Shown piece by piece: positions 50,501 to 58,349 of a stretch of 64,000 bases of DNA. The notes beneath the pieces were generated by a model, which made no database searches, was not told where the DNA came from, and was given only the letters and a program-made list of their open reading frames with translations. Numbering within the stretch: position 1 is the stretch's first letter; each line of letters begins with the position of its first letter. The translations under genes were made by a program, and so were the position numbers. Origin of the DNA: Liolophura sinensis (lineage: Eukaryota > Mollusca > Polyplacophora > Chitonida > Chitonidae); assembly GCF_032854445.1 (NCBI RefSeq), contig NC_088300.1, positions 10,478,001-10,542,000 of the forward strand, in the 5' to 3' direction.

Positions 50501-53267
50501 TGTGGAAAAAGCACCCAGGCAGTATACTGAGAAGAAAGAGCCTTTTTGTTCTCGACGCCTTTAGGTGTCATAAGTCTGACAAGATCAAGGCCACTCTGCG
50601 GGATAGACACAATAAAACACTGGCTACCACACCAGGAAACAAGTGAACAAGCCCATGAAACAGAAACAGAAACAATTATGAGCTGAGTGGATGTCTGGAG
50701 ACAATAAGTTCTACCCCAGAGGCAGGGACAGGAAGAAGGTAGACCCCCCAGTCATCTGTGAATGGCTGCTCAAGGCCTGGCAAGAACTAGACCCTGCCAT
50801 TATTGTCCGAGCATTCAAGAGAAAATGCTGCATTTCCTCAGCTTTGGATGGTACAGCGGATGATATCCATTGGACAGGTTAGCCTGCTGAAGACTACTGT
50901 AAAGGTGACAATAACAATGACCACACAGATTTTATGTTTGAGGATGAAGATTCAGACTCTGAAGGCTTTCGACATGGATGATATACCTTTGAGTTTTCTC
51001 AAAGGCTGATCGAAAATGTCACAATTCAGCATTATCAGAACCAGTCCTCAATGGCTTATTGTATAGCAGATATTTGATTGACATTTTTGTCCTTATGCAA
51101 AATGAAATATCTATTCTGGTAGTTATTGTCTGTGTTATCCAATCACATATTATTTCTCACACTACGGGTAAAAACTTATAAGAGCTTGAACATGTGTATA
51201 TTTTGCTTGGCTCATGGCCACAGTGTAGTGATGTAGGGGGAGGTAATTCAATCTACCTCACTCTGCAACTGTTCAGGTGGCTGTGTATGTGCCTACATTA
51301 CAGGCTTTTGTATCGTAAAATTAAAACAAAACAAAAAAGAGGAAGAACAAGCCAAAAGAATATCTTTTTATTACTTGAAATGTTTTATTTTGCTTTAATA
51401 AATACACATTTTGCCACTTTAAGATATCTGTGTTCAGTTGTTCTGAATGCTGCCATTTTGTATCAGCTATCTTTGTTTTCTCTCTAGTCTCATGCTGAGT
51501 GTAACACCATGGATCTACAGATTACTCCGAAACTTTATCCCAACATTCTGTTACCAACTGTTAACTGCACCCCGAGCATACAGGTTGAATTTGACGAAAA
51601 AAAAGTGTGGTTTGTATCCGTGGCTTTACGGTAGTCCGTTTTTGGTGAAGACTTATATAAAAGATGGTTGTTCATCAGAACATTTGTTTTTTATGTATGT
51701 TCTACACTATTGGCACAAGGGTACAAATTAAATACAGAAGTAAATCACATTGCCGACCCATTTGTTTCCTTTTGTTCTCAGCTTGATGAAATCAATGACC
51801 AGGGTCCAGTGCAGCCTGATTTGAAGAAAATGCAGGCCCTGTCAGATGACCTACGCTCCCTCCTAAAGATGGACTTGTTTGGTGTCGATGTAATAATAGA
51901 CTGTGATACAGAAAGATACGCTGTCATTGACATCAACTTTTTCCCAGGTTTGCTGCATTTTGTGCCTTTAGAAAAGGTTGATCCTGTATTGTGGTTTGAA
52001 TTATCTTCATCCTAGACAATTAAGAGTTAATGCTCGTGACACTTATAGACATGATATAGCTGTCATAGTCTGAGTTTCATGCCGTGTCTAAACACAGGAG
52101 TTAGATCACAGCTGTGAGCGCAGCGTAATGACCCACGAGCCTCTCACCAATGCGTTTGCTGTGAGTTCAAGTCCAGCTCATGTTGGTTTCCTCTCCGGAC
52201 GCACGTGGGAACATCTGCCGGCAACCTGCGGATGGTCGTGGGTTTCCTCTGGGCTCTGCCCGGTTTCCTCCCACCACAATGCTGGTTGCTCTATACGTGA
52301 AATATTATTGAGTAAGGTGTAAAATACCAATCAGATAAATAAATAAATCACAGCTGTGAGTAAATGAATGAATAAATGCTTGGTGTTTAACGTTGTACTT
52401 TTTCAGTCATCTGACAACAAGGAGTCATTAGGTGAGTGTACATATACTGTGTCTTCTTGTGGTAGAGTAAGTAAATGGTGCCACTGAAGTATCATGCGGA
52501 AGACACCAAGCATGACATCTGACCCAGTCACATTATACTGACATCGGGCCAGCCTGTTCTGTTTCATAGTCCTGCTGTAACCTCTCAGAGGTGAACACCA
52601 AGCAAGGCACAACAAGTATTTTTTTAAAGGTCTTCCTCCTGACTTTGAGGCGGATGCTGGTAGCATTAGGCCACCAAATTGATCCACAGCTGTGAGGTCC
52701 GTGGTCATATCTAGCTCCTGCCAAGTGAACTCATATCAGGTAAAATGAAAAATTATTGTTTTGTTCTCAGGTTATGAAGGCGTGCCTGAATTTTTCCACC
52801 TACTTTTGAAGCTCGCCCAAAAACTGGTGATGGAGAGAAAACGGAAGGACATTACCTGTGGTACAAACAACAATGATGAGACAGATGTTTGCGTACTTCA
52901 GTTGAATTCTGCCATCCAAGATGTCCACCCCAGAATTGGGACAAACGGTCATTTGAGTTTACCCCAAGATGGCAGCTACAAGCGACTAAAGCTTTGCCCG
53001 AGAGAAAATGGCGTGCAAGCATTAGATGTGACGCAGACAAGATTTGACTCTGATCATTTAAATATGGGTCAGCCTCCGCAGAGGCCTGCTGCAACAACAA
53101 CAGTGGTAACCAATGGCAACAACCAAGGCCTGGCCTGCACCTGTATGGCATCTAGTGGACTCTGTGATGATGTTGGAGTTTCCAGTAGTCAAGAGTTGGA
53201 GAATGGCTTATCAGGGGTCAGAAGTAACGGTATCATTGTGGGGGACATTGACCGACAGCTGCTGTGA
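9567..53267 (+). CDS. ITPK1: Inositol-tetrakisphosphate 1-kinase (ITPK1), 10 coding exons
   Basis: Joined coding exons: 9567-9640, 25783-25807, 38855-38980, 39456-39567, 40334-40432, 41780-41823, 46953-47112, 48942-49009, 51782-51947, 52771-53267. They total 1371 nt (456 codons plus TAG/TGA-type stop at 53265-53267), all with GT-AG borders and matching phases. The family phosphorylates inositol tris- and tetrakisphosphates in the cytosol (Ins(1,3,4)P3 5/6-kinase and Ins(3,4,5,6)P4 1-kinase), feeding InsP6 synthesis. Visible marks: N-terminal GYWVSEKKSKKLNF at residues 4-17; IIHKLTDV at 49-56; ATP-grasp segment VCKPTVAHG at 146-154; FINHGARLYKLFVIGE at 182-197; magnesium ligands expected at D272 (LFGVD), D286 and N288 (VIDINFFPGYEG). 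Vertebrate ITPK1 is about 414 residues; the extra length is in the C-terminal tail (about 305-456), which is polar and has no recognised domain. Identification is from remembered family sequence, exon by exon. Confidence 0.96.
11189..11218. repeat. (AC)n microsatellite in intron 1
   Basis: ACACACACACACACACAC interrupted once by AT. Confidence 0.85.
13333..13550 (-). repeat. SINE family 1, nearly full body, intron 1
   Basis: From the (TTTA)n tail and GATTGGTGTTTTACGCAGTA through GGCGGCCAGCATTATGGTGG to the head-proximal ACTTGAACTCACAGTAACCG. Only the extreme 5' head is missing. Confidence 0.88.
14492..14556. repeat. (TA)n microsatellite in intron 1
   Basis: About 65 bases of TATA with a few AATA interruptions. 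Confidence 0.9.
15383..15458. repeat. Tandem duplication, 35-bp unit, two copies
   Basis: GGTTTTAAAAAAGAAATTAA followed by CATAGAGAGAG occurs twice head to tail with almost no divergence, then AATAATGGTT repeats follow. Confidence 0.8.
15918..16078 (-). repeat. SINE family 1, diverged, intron 1
   Basis: The tail GATTGGTGTTTTCTGTACTC and the GACAGCGGCCAATATTATGA and CATCTGCAGGTTGCTGGCAG blocks are recognisable but more diverged than in the copy at 13333. Confidence 0.8.
16307..16412 (-). repeat. SINE family 1, tail part, intron 1
   Basis: TTATTTGATTGGTGTTTTAC followed by GACGGCGGCCAGCATTATGG; the rest of the element is absent. Confidence 0.82.
17045..17106 (-). repeat. SINE family 1, short tail fragment
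   Basis: (ATTT)n, then GGTGGGTGTTTTATTCC and TACTCAAGAATATTTT. Only the last ~60 bases of the element remain. Confidence 0.6.
17874..18143. repeat. 27-bp minisatellite, about 10 copies, intron 1
   Basis: The unit is GTGAGAGGTCAGCCTTATAT plus TGAGATA. Period 27 gives an open frame on the - strand with a nine-residue repeat (LTSHYLNIR); this is a repeat by-product. Confidence 0.88.
19180..19345 (+). repeat. SINE family 1, 5'-truncated, intron 1
   Basis: AACCTGCGGATGGTCGTGGG, then CACCATAATGCTGGCTGCTG, TAAGTGAAATATTCTTGAG and an (AAAT)n tail. Confidence 0.85.
25783..25807 (+). CDS. ITPK1: ITPK1 coding exon 2, a 25-nt microexon (residues 25-33)
   Basis: A long pyrimidine tract and AG at 25781-25782 precede 25 nt, followed by the donor GTAAGA. 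With the AG carried over from exon 1 it encodes RNAGLELVK, matching the family segment that links the first helix to the second strand. It restores phase 0. It lies alone between introns of 16.1 kb and 13.0 kb and is too short for normal ORF searches. Confidence 0.92.
27745..28570. repeat. 63-bp minisatellite with a 162-bp higher-order unit, intron 2
   Basis: The basic 63-mer runs TTTGAAGTCCATTGACCCTT, then GGTGAGATCCTAGCTGGCTA and ATTGAGCTATTGGCTTCTG. From about 28090 the pattern is 63 + 63 + 36 bp, where the 36-mer (TTGGTAATCCATTAACCCTT plus GGGAAAAGAGCGTCTT) is a shortened unit. At least two such 162-bp rounds are seen. Confidence 0.88.
29338..29567 (-). repeat. SINE family 1, nearly full body, intron 2
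   Basis: From TTATTTGATTGGTGTTTTAC to the head-proximal CATTGGTGAGAAACTCCTAG and GTCATTACGCT. AATAAGTAATA before and AATAAATAATA after the element suggest a target-site duplication. Confidence 0.87.
31150..31356 (-). pseudogene. N-terminal relic of a hAT-like (TTF-type zinc finger) transposase
   Basis: An open frame of 67 codons begins MSKRGSDKTSKIMSFFNKAS, passes through an acidic stretch and ends DSDDFIGDVGSGPPSQCR before a stop. The SFFNKA start, acidic linker and SGPPSQ motif recall the N-termini of ZMYM1-like / TTF-zinc-finger hAT transposases, where a zinc finger would follow. That part is absent, so this is a fragment. I see no clear terminal inverted repeats. Family assignment is from memory. 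Confidence 0.42.
34097..34244. repeat. Direct duplication of 65 bp, 83 bp apart, intron 2
   Basis: Copies at 34097-34161 and 34180-34244 share GTCATTAC, ATTATGTTTGTGATGTACAC and CTGGCACGTGTCACAAACTG-like blocks (the first has TGTGGCACGTG). Each contains an E-box CACGTG. Confidence 0.82.
34780..35143 (+). repeat. SINE family 2, full length with 15-bp target-site duplication
   Basis: The tRNA-like head has an A-box-like region in GATAGCACAGTTGGTAGAGC and a B-box-like GGATCAATCC. The tail is GAGTACGACGTTAAACCCCA followed by (CACT)n. TCAAATAATCTTTCA lies exactly at 34765-34779 and again at 35144-35158, which fixes both ends. Confidence 0.9.
35159..35340 (+). repeat. SINE family 1, 5'-truncated, beside the family-2 SINE
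   Basis: It starts at AGTCCAGCTCATCCTGGC, carries GGATGGTCGTGGGTTTCCCC and CACCATAATG, and ends with AATCAAATAAATAAA. TCAAATAATCTT occurs again just after it near 35352. Confidence 0.87.
37574..37786. repeat. Unnamed interspersed repeat, copy 1 (intron 2)
   Basis: It shares several blocks with 43742-43958: ATGAAAGAGCA, TTTTGGAGACAAAA, GATTGGCCAATTTCAGG, GCTTGAATAAACACCTTG and GTTGAAGAATTACA, in the same order and spacing. No coding potential is seen. Confidence 0.8.
38855..38980 (+). CDS. ITPK1: ITPK1 coding exon 3 (residues 34-75)
   Basis: Acceptor TTTGTAG, donor CAG|GTACGC. It encodes 42 codons in phase 0, including DQGPFDLIIHKLTDVL, the most conserved block of the N-terminal domain. Its opposite strand also gives an open frame, which is a shadow. 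Confidence 0.95.
39456..39567 (+). CDS. ITPK1: ITPK1 coding exon 4 (residues 76-112 and part of 113)
   Basis: Acceptor ATTTCAG, donor TTAG|GTAAGT. It reads DFTEKHPECIIVDPLDSIYK and continues to CDLL, corresponding to the HPE..VLDPL..I..LLDR block of the family. It ends in phase 1. Confidence 0.94.
40334..40432 (+). CDS. ITPK1: ITPK1 coding exon 5 (residues 113-145 and part of 146)
   Basis: Acceptor CTCTGCAG, donor ATAG|GTATAC. It encodes GSHVFTPSFVELTTTDVETN and then ANIQYPI, equivalent to the PPFMEL...FPF region that leads into the ATP-grasp strand. Phase 1 at both ends. Confidence 0.94.
41283..41388 (+). repeat. SINE family 1, tail part, intron 5
   Basis: CACACCATAATGCTGGCTGT, then GTATAAGTGAAATATTCC and CACCAATCAAATAATT. 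The 5' two-thirds are missing. Confidence 0.82.
41780..41823 (+). CDS. ITPK1: ITPK1 coding exon 6 (residues 146-160)
   Basis: A 44-nt exon with acceptor GTTTCAG and donor CAA|GTAAGT. It encodes VCKPTVAHGSQFSHQ, the ATP-grasp lysine segment (K148) followed by the VAHG motif. There appears to be one extra residue in the loop after VAHG compared with vertebrates. Confidence 0.94.
42239..42771 (+). pseudogene. LINE reverse-transcriptase C-terminal relic, split by a SINE
   Basis: Left part (42239-42390) reads YIPRYRTKCLKNGFLVLGSA then VWNSLP, the characteristic end of jockey/CR1-type reverse transcriptases (a P-R-x-R-T block followed by LWNxLP). A SINE follows at 42408-42674. The frame resumes with PIEIKARGSSPSFRRRILKS and stops at 42769-42771. 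No other part of the LINE is visible. Confidence 0.72.
42408..42674 (+). repeat. SINE family 1, complete reference copy
   Basis: The tRNA-like head has an A box in GTGGCTCAGTTTGTTAGCGC and a B box in GTGAGTTCAAGTCC. The body has GGATTGTTGGGGGTTTCCTC and CACCATAATGCTGGCCGCCG; the tail is TGAAATATTCTTGAGTACGG and (AAAT)n. The flanks ACCAATTGAGATACAAG (42391-42407) and ACCAATTGAAATAAAAG (42675-42691) are a 17-bp target-site duplication with two mismatches. Confidence 0.92.
43742..43958. repeat. Unnamed interspersed repeat, copy 2 (intron 6)
   Basis: Same block order as copy 1, with an AATAATAATAATT insertion near 43888. Both copies have the same orientation relative to ITPK1. Confidence 0.8.
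44527..45235. repeat. 54-bp minisatellite, about 13 copies, intron 6
   Basis: The unit is GTTGCCAGTACTTGGGTGGT, then ATTCTAGACTACAACAATAC and ATCAAAGTTACGAG. The first seven copies vary; the last five or six are nearly identical. Period 54 makes an 18-residue repeat open on both strands (about 250 codons each). I regard these frames as by-products: they have no conserved neighbour, splice context or codon bias that I can see. Confidence 0.92.
46694..46757. repeat. (GTCT/GTGT)n simple repeat, intron 6
   Basis: Imperfect run of GTCTGTCTGTCCATTCGTCC-type tetranucleotides ending about 195 bases before exon 7. Confidence 0.8.
46953..47112 (+). CDS. ITPK1: ITPK1 coding exon 7 (residues 161-213 and part of 214)
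   Basis: Acceptor CTATTTCAG, donor GGGG|GTAAGG. It encodes QPPCVAQTFINHGARLYKLF and then VERPSLRNFAAG, the best conserved stretch of the family, holding the nucleotide-binding and inositol-binding region (K191 in LYKLF). It ends in phase 1. Confidence 0.95.
47355..47483 (-). repeat. SINE family 1, tail part, inside the Tc1-like element
   Basis: It carries ATTTATTTGACTGGTGTTTC and GCGACCAGCATTATGG and ends near CCCCCGACCAGG. It splits the left inverted repeat of the Tc1-like relic, which continues on the other side as GGTTTTGAAAA, so it inserted later. Confidence 0.83.
47540..47872 (-). pseudogene. C-terminal part of a Tc1-like transposase, broken
   Basis: The frame reads EDGNGFLFMDDNARPHRARV, an internal stop after GIENM, then SPDLNLTEHLWDQLKQ and a C-terminal RMRARCLSVIQKRGGYTRF with a stop at 47540-47542. 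DNARPH with SPDLNxxEHLWD are the second and third catalytic blocks of Tc1/mariner DDE transposases. The DNA-binding half and the first catalytic Asp are missing. Confidence 0.85.
48066..48757. repeat. 103-bp tandem array, about 6.7 copies, intron 7
   Basis: The unit starts TGTTGACTCTATGCGAGGAT and contains CACTTCACCACAGTGATGTT and GAATGAGCCGGCTGAATCTA; unit starts at 48073 and 48176 confirm 103 bp. Copies are over 95% alike by eye. It ends about 185 bases before exon 8. A stray partial unit (TTGAATGACTCTGCTGAATC) lies at about 47151, left of the Tc1-like element. Confidence 0.92.
48942..49009 (+). CDS. ITPK1: ITPK1 coding exon 8 (residues 214-236)
   Basis: Acceptor TTCTTTTAG, donor GTG|GTAAGT. 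With the carried-over G it encodes DHETIFFDAHDVSKPYSCHD and LNV, matching the IFFNSHNVSKP block. It ends in phase 0. Confidence 0.94.
49330..51631 (+). mobile_element. Pogo-like DNA transposon, complete ends, intron 8
   Basis: The left end CGGTAAAGCCACAGATACA and the reversed right end CCGTAAAGCCACGGATACA match at 17 of 19 positions. TA flanks both ends (49328-49329 and 51632-51633), the target duplication of the Tc1/mariner/pogo superfamily. The 2302-bp interior holds a degraded transposase. The element occupies most of the 2772-bp intron 8 in the same direction as ITPK1. Confidence 0.88.
49857..50882 (+). pseudogene. Pogo-like transposase, frameshifted and internally deleted
   Basis: The N-terminal part (49883-50299) contains RSSPPYPGIERYLLEYMKDK and MHKFMHRNNLSIRRRTNVSQ, the CENP-B-type helix-turn-helix of pogo transposases. 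The DDE part follows in pieces: TVDGGKATNIHHLQG, VVQVHPSEWFDDGI, ETVWKKHPGSILRRKSLFVL then DAFRCHKSDK, and CEWLLKAWQELDPAIIVRAF with SALDGTADDIHW. The block around the first catalytic Asp is deleted after about 50297, and several stops and frame changes occur, so it cannot make an active enzyme. Confidence 0.85.
51782..51947 (+). CDS. ITPK1: ITPK1 coding exon 9 (residues 237-291 and part of 292)
   Basis: Acceptor TTGTTCTCAG, donor CCAG|GTTTGC. It encodes LFGVDVIIDCDTERYAVIDI and NFFP, which carry the expected magnesium ligands D272, D286 and N288. The acceptor lies only 148 bases downstream of the end of the pogo-like element. Confidence 0.95.
52119..52346 (+). repeat. SINE family 1 with 14-bp target-site duplication, intron 9
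   Basis: ATCACAGCTGTGAG lies exactly at 52105-52118 and 52347-52360. The element starts at CGCAGCGTAATGACCC, so the first ~30 bases of the head are missing, and ends in (AAAT)n. Confidence 0.92.
52376..52720 (-). repeat. SINE family 2-like element, reverse, intron 9
   Basis: On the - strand its tail CAGATGACTGAAAAAGTACA then ACGTTAAACACCAAGCA matches the family-2 tail at about 35088-35130, and its body shares CAGTATAATG, CTTCAGTGGCACCA-like and CACCTAATGACTCCTTGT blocks. The upper boundary is uncertain. It resembles a widespread mollusc repeat I recall, but I cannot check this. Confidence 0.6.
52771..53267 (+). CDS. ITPK1: ITPK1 coding exon 10 with stop (residues 292-456)
   Basis: The acceptor is TTGTTCTCAG, the same ten bases as at exon 9. 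The exon opens with GYEGVPEFFHLLLKLA, closing the ATP-grasp fold. After about residue 305 the tail is rich in N, T, S, G and Q and not recognisable; vertebrate tails here also diverge. The frame stays open for the full 497 nt to the stop at 53265-53267, which supports real coding. Confidence 0.94.
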
Positions 53268-56200
53268 GGCTGGTGTCTTATGGATGTCCTGCCATATTAG
53301 ATGCCACTAACCGACATGTACCTAGCTTAAACTGACCCTCCATTTCCTCTGCATGTATATGACATCAGTTTTATTCATCAATTCTTACACTCAAATACAT
53401 GTATCTTGTTAATAGTTTAGTTGGATTGGCTGTCGGTTGTCTAGGACAGCCTAGCTTAAACGTTTTCTGAATGCTTGGAGAAGGACAGTTGTGTATGTAC
53501 ATGAAGAAAGTGAAGACAGTGAATCGCAATAGGCCTCATATGAATTACCTCCCTTGTCACATGAAAGCAGCTATGATGTAATGCAAGATTAGTTTTTTTA
53601 GGAGTGAAACTATGAGAAGTTGGTCCTCGTCTTTGTCATGACAGCGACAACTCTTTTCTGTGTGATAGAATATGGAAAAATATGACATCAGCCTTTTGAG
53701 AGTTGCAGATTTTAAATGATTATGTTTCTTAGCCAACGTGAAATATACATATTTGACAAAGATCACCAAATCTGTATGTCTTTTGTATATGTACAATACA
53801 GTTCATGTATTTTCATAAGGGGATTTTAATTTCTTTCAAACGGCTTAATGAGTTGTAACGTTTAATCTGGGCTTTTCAAATCAGTTTGCGAAATTAAAAT
53901 CTGAGGTAGGTCTTCAACCAACTTATGCCACTTTAACTCGCCATTAGCTATCGTCCCACGTAACCCCAGCTTACCCCTATAAAAACACTATTTAAATGGG
54001 AGAGTGACCTCAAGGGGAGGTAATTTAATGTAGCTTATTAGAATTCTCTAGCATATTCCTACTTGTAGCTCAGAACTCCATTTGGTGGATGAAATATGTT
54101 GCGATATGAACAAGAGGGATAAAGGCCATTATGAGTGGTAAGGATTATACCTGCATACAAACTATGGTAATATCTGAGAGTTGTGAAGTAAACTTCCCAG
54201 AGCATCTGCATGATTAGGTGTATGCAGCAACTGTTGTAATCATTTGGTCAGTAAGTACATGTAAACTTTAAGTATTCCATCACTTCAGGTTTATGTTTTG
54301 TGGAAAATACGCTAAAAACTGACTTCCAGTTTAGGCTAATTGTAGTGTAGTGTTATTTTGTGACTGAATACATGTAATTAACTATTTTCTGTTTCTCCGT
54401 GTGCAAACATTGAGGTTTTTTTTACACATCCTCCAATGCTGCTGTAAAGCTCAGCCTTGAATGTCAAAATGATAAAAAGTTAGTAACATAATATCATCAA
54501 AGAATCTGCGTTTAACAATGAACAGCAACACATGTACCAGCTGACTCTTTAGCCCAGTCCTCAGAGATTGGTGAAGTGTTTAGTTGACATGCTGCTGTTA
54601 TTAGCTCTTCCTCGAATTTCTTTACCATGTTTTAACCCAACGTTTATGACTGCCAGTTTTAGTGGAGTTGATGTGCACTAATATTGTCCAAACTCTGTTA
54701 TGTAAACACAAGTTTGACAACTTGAGTATTAAAATTTCATATTTGTATTAATAATTTCTGTATGAAGGTTGTGCTTGCATTATACACTTTGATGGAAATC
54801 AATCTGAAGAAAACTTAATGCTCTGAAAGTCCTAGTGAAATTTGGTATTTGCTTTATTGTTTGAAAAAAATTTTGTTTCCAGAACAGAGGAGTTGCTAAA
54901 AAGTTGTAAGAGGTATTGAATGTTTGAAGCCTTGTCATTGATCAAATGGTTAGAAAGCTTGCTAGAAACTGCTGTGAAATACTGTTAGTTTTTACATGAT
55001 GTCAGTGTACCATTACATGTTTTACCTTCATCTAGACTGAAAACCAACAAGTTGTGTGGAGGCTGTTGTTCGTTATAAAACTATAAACCTTGTACATAAT
55101 GTGTGCACCTAGAGTATGTTGTAGCAGGTGCAATGTCCATGGGCTTGTATATTTACTAGACAGCAGAGGATTGCCTTACAAATCAGACGGGTTCATATTT
55201 CAGTACCACTCATATTACAAAGTGTATGTTGTGCTGACTTGATGGCTGTTAATAATATATAAATATACACGAGTTAAGTGTAACCAAGTACCAAAAATAA
55301 AAAGGAAATGCATATGAAAACTAATTTCTCTAGGTGGGTATTCTTAAGGGCATCCTCATGTTTACCACCTGATGTTTGTATGTTGTACAGAGGAGTTTTA
55401 TCGTTAAGAAATTATACATCACACTCTCTTGGCATACGATTCCAGTGTTATTTGTATTAAACCTGGCAGCAGCAAGCCACCAACCGTGTATCCAAAAAGT
55501 GAAGAAGCATGATTGCGATTGTAATGGCTGGAGATCATTTGTCTAATATACACGGATATGCATTAATATGATGATGTTTTATAGTGTCACTGTTTAGCAA
55601 TGCTCAGTTTCAGCTGTTATTGCACGAGTACTAGATAGGCTACAGGTAAGATGTATCTCCCCTGGGTTTACTCACGACAAAATCATTCGTCCTATTGAAA
55701 CTTGAGTTGAAGTTTTTATCAACCCCTGATTGATTGAGATTTAACACCTTTTCCATGATATTTAACTGACTTCAGCTGCCTTTCTGTGGTAAAGTTGAAA
55801 TGTCAATTTGAAATCTGGCATTTCGCGAGTTTTGTTCATATGATTAAAGCATGATTAAATAATTATATGAAGAATATCAAAAGCTACTTGAAAACAAGTT
55901 TATCAAAATCTTTTTTTTCTTTCATTCAGTTGCTGCAAGAATCTGAATATGTCTTTTAGTTTTCTGTTTGGAAATTTTGACATACGTGTAAAGGTGGTAG
56001 GGAGGTATTTTGTCGCACATTAAACTGATGTTACTCAGAAATGGCTGCGAGTTTGGTAATGCACCAGGCACTGATATCTCCAGGCACCAATGTCCATATT
56101 TGGCTCGCTTAATGATTATGAATCTACATAGTTCAGATTTATTATGTCTGTGAAATTTACAAGTTTGTAAGAAATTGATTTTTTTTTTTTACTGATAATA

Positions 56201-56739
56201 TACCTTGAAGTAGAATGTGTGGTTTCTATTTATCAGTTATACAATAAATATTTGACAGTTTTTGTGCAGCTAATGGACTGATTAGGGTTAATTTACTCCT
56301 ATAAGTTTATTCCTACAATGTAAGTCATAATCAAGGGCTGTTTTACATGTACCTGGAAAAGCCAGTTTGTTGTATTATTTTACAGAATATGTATTCATGG
56401 TAATTTATTTGCATGTTCTCTAAATGTTTTATTTGTTTGTGTTTTTCCCAACATTTACCTTCTTATTTTCTTTAATGTCAGTATTCTGACCATGTTAAGT
56501 TTGTTTTAATTACCAACTAAAAAACAAAAAAGTTGACAAAAAGTTGACAAAAGTTTTAGGTGTGTTGATAAAGTACTGGATTTTGGAATCATGGCTCATG
56601 AAACTGGAATTATAAAGTCTATTAACATACATGTAAGTGAATCTAAGCAGTGATGAAGTTTCCAATAATAGAACGGGATGTGTCTCTACAATGAGTGTTA
56701 CCATTACATGTATGCTAGTTAAATGGGTGTACAATGTTT

Positions 56740-57170
56740 AGGTAACAAGTCTTTCCATAATGCCTGGTTAAAAGATGTGTGCAGTGAGTCTTGCCATCAT
56801 GCCATGCATTGTGAGGTAGAGACAAGGAGTCTTACCATCGTACCATGGATCATGATGTATAGGCAACATGTCTTACCACCAATGCCATGCATTATGATGT
56901 ATAGACATGAGTCTTGCATAATACCATATACAGAGATGTACATGTGTAAACAGTGCGTTTTGCCATCATGCCAAGTAAGGGGGTGTATAGACATTGTGTC
57001 TTACCATAATGCCATGTAAAAAGGGATGTATAGACAATTTCTGACTGTCATGCTATGTGAAAAGGGATGTATAAACAATTTCTGACTGGCATGCTATGTG
57101 AAAATCGATGTATAGACAATTTCTGACTGTCATGCTATGAGAAAAGGGATGTATAGACAATTTCTTGGGA
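56740..57170. repeat. Tandem array of about 41-43 bp units
   Basis: The right half is four regular 41-bp units, GGGATGTATAGACAATTTCT plus GACTGTCATGCTATGTGAAAA. The left half is more diverged, with CATGTCTTACCACCAATGCC-type units. Confidence 0.82.
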
Positions 57171-58349
57171 TGTCACTGCTGTCACATTGCACATATTTTT
57201 TATTAGCATGTTCGTCAGTGGTACAAGTAAGCTGTTTAGTTTCAGATAATAGAGACAAAAGTTGTATTTGTATTGAAATAAACATAAATTTCTGTCTATT
57301 GATTCAATTTGTATGAAATGGGTATTGACATGCTTTTGAATAGTGGAGGATATACTCATGTATTTTCTGTGTATGTAGTATTGTAGATAAAATGTGGACA
57401 GCGCTTGAAATGTTACCCTCTGATTTTGTACTGACTGTAATTGTTTTTAACATTATTTCCTCTCTGTGATATTTCATTTAATGTTATTGATTGAATTGTT
57501 TCACACACTTAAATGTTATCAGTTTTAAAGCAGAAATTTTTAAAATTCTGAACTAGCCATCATGTTTTAGACTTTGGTACATATGTACCAATTTGTGTAT
57601 AGGTGTACTGGCCTTAGATGAAATGACTGAAGGGTGGTAGAGGGGAAAAGGTAGGGTGCTAAGGTTTGCAAGCACGAAATTAAGTCAGACATCAAAAAGA
57701 AACAATGTGATTACTTTTTTCGTAGTTTCTGAAAACAGTGCAGTGGCTGCTGATCTATTTTTAATGAACATGTACATCTTTGTGAAAAATAGTCAATCTT
57801 TTAAACTATTTTGTCTCTTGCAGAACATGGTTTATACTTTATCTGCATAGCATCTGAAATAATACATATATTTATATCTGCATAATCAAGTCTTCATCAA
57901 TTCTTGCAAAATCTATATCAAGTTTGTTTTAAACTAAAATGCATATTATTGATATGTAGCATATGGAGTTTTTGGTTCTCTTCATTGGTTGGAATTCATA
58001 TTGTGTTCATCTGGTGAATACTTGCATTATTAAAGTTCCATCATTCTGTTTGAAAAATATAAATTATGCATACAGCAAATGAAGTGTAGAATTTCTATCC
58101 TTCCTGTGTACGTGAATTGGTGACATTGTATGGATGGATTTGCACTCAATTCCAAGGTAAGGAGCGACTGTAAAACTGGCCATCCTGGTGCAGACCTGCG
58201 ACATGTGGTGAGGTCTGTTGATGAGTATGTCATCAAGTCATCACGATGGTCATCATGCATGGTCAGCACATTGGAGGCTTGTCGAACATCCCATTACACT
58301 GTGTTTGTTAAATCATGAAAACGAATTGGCCAAGCCATTCCACTGACAA

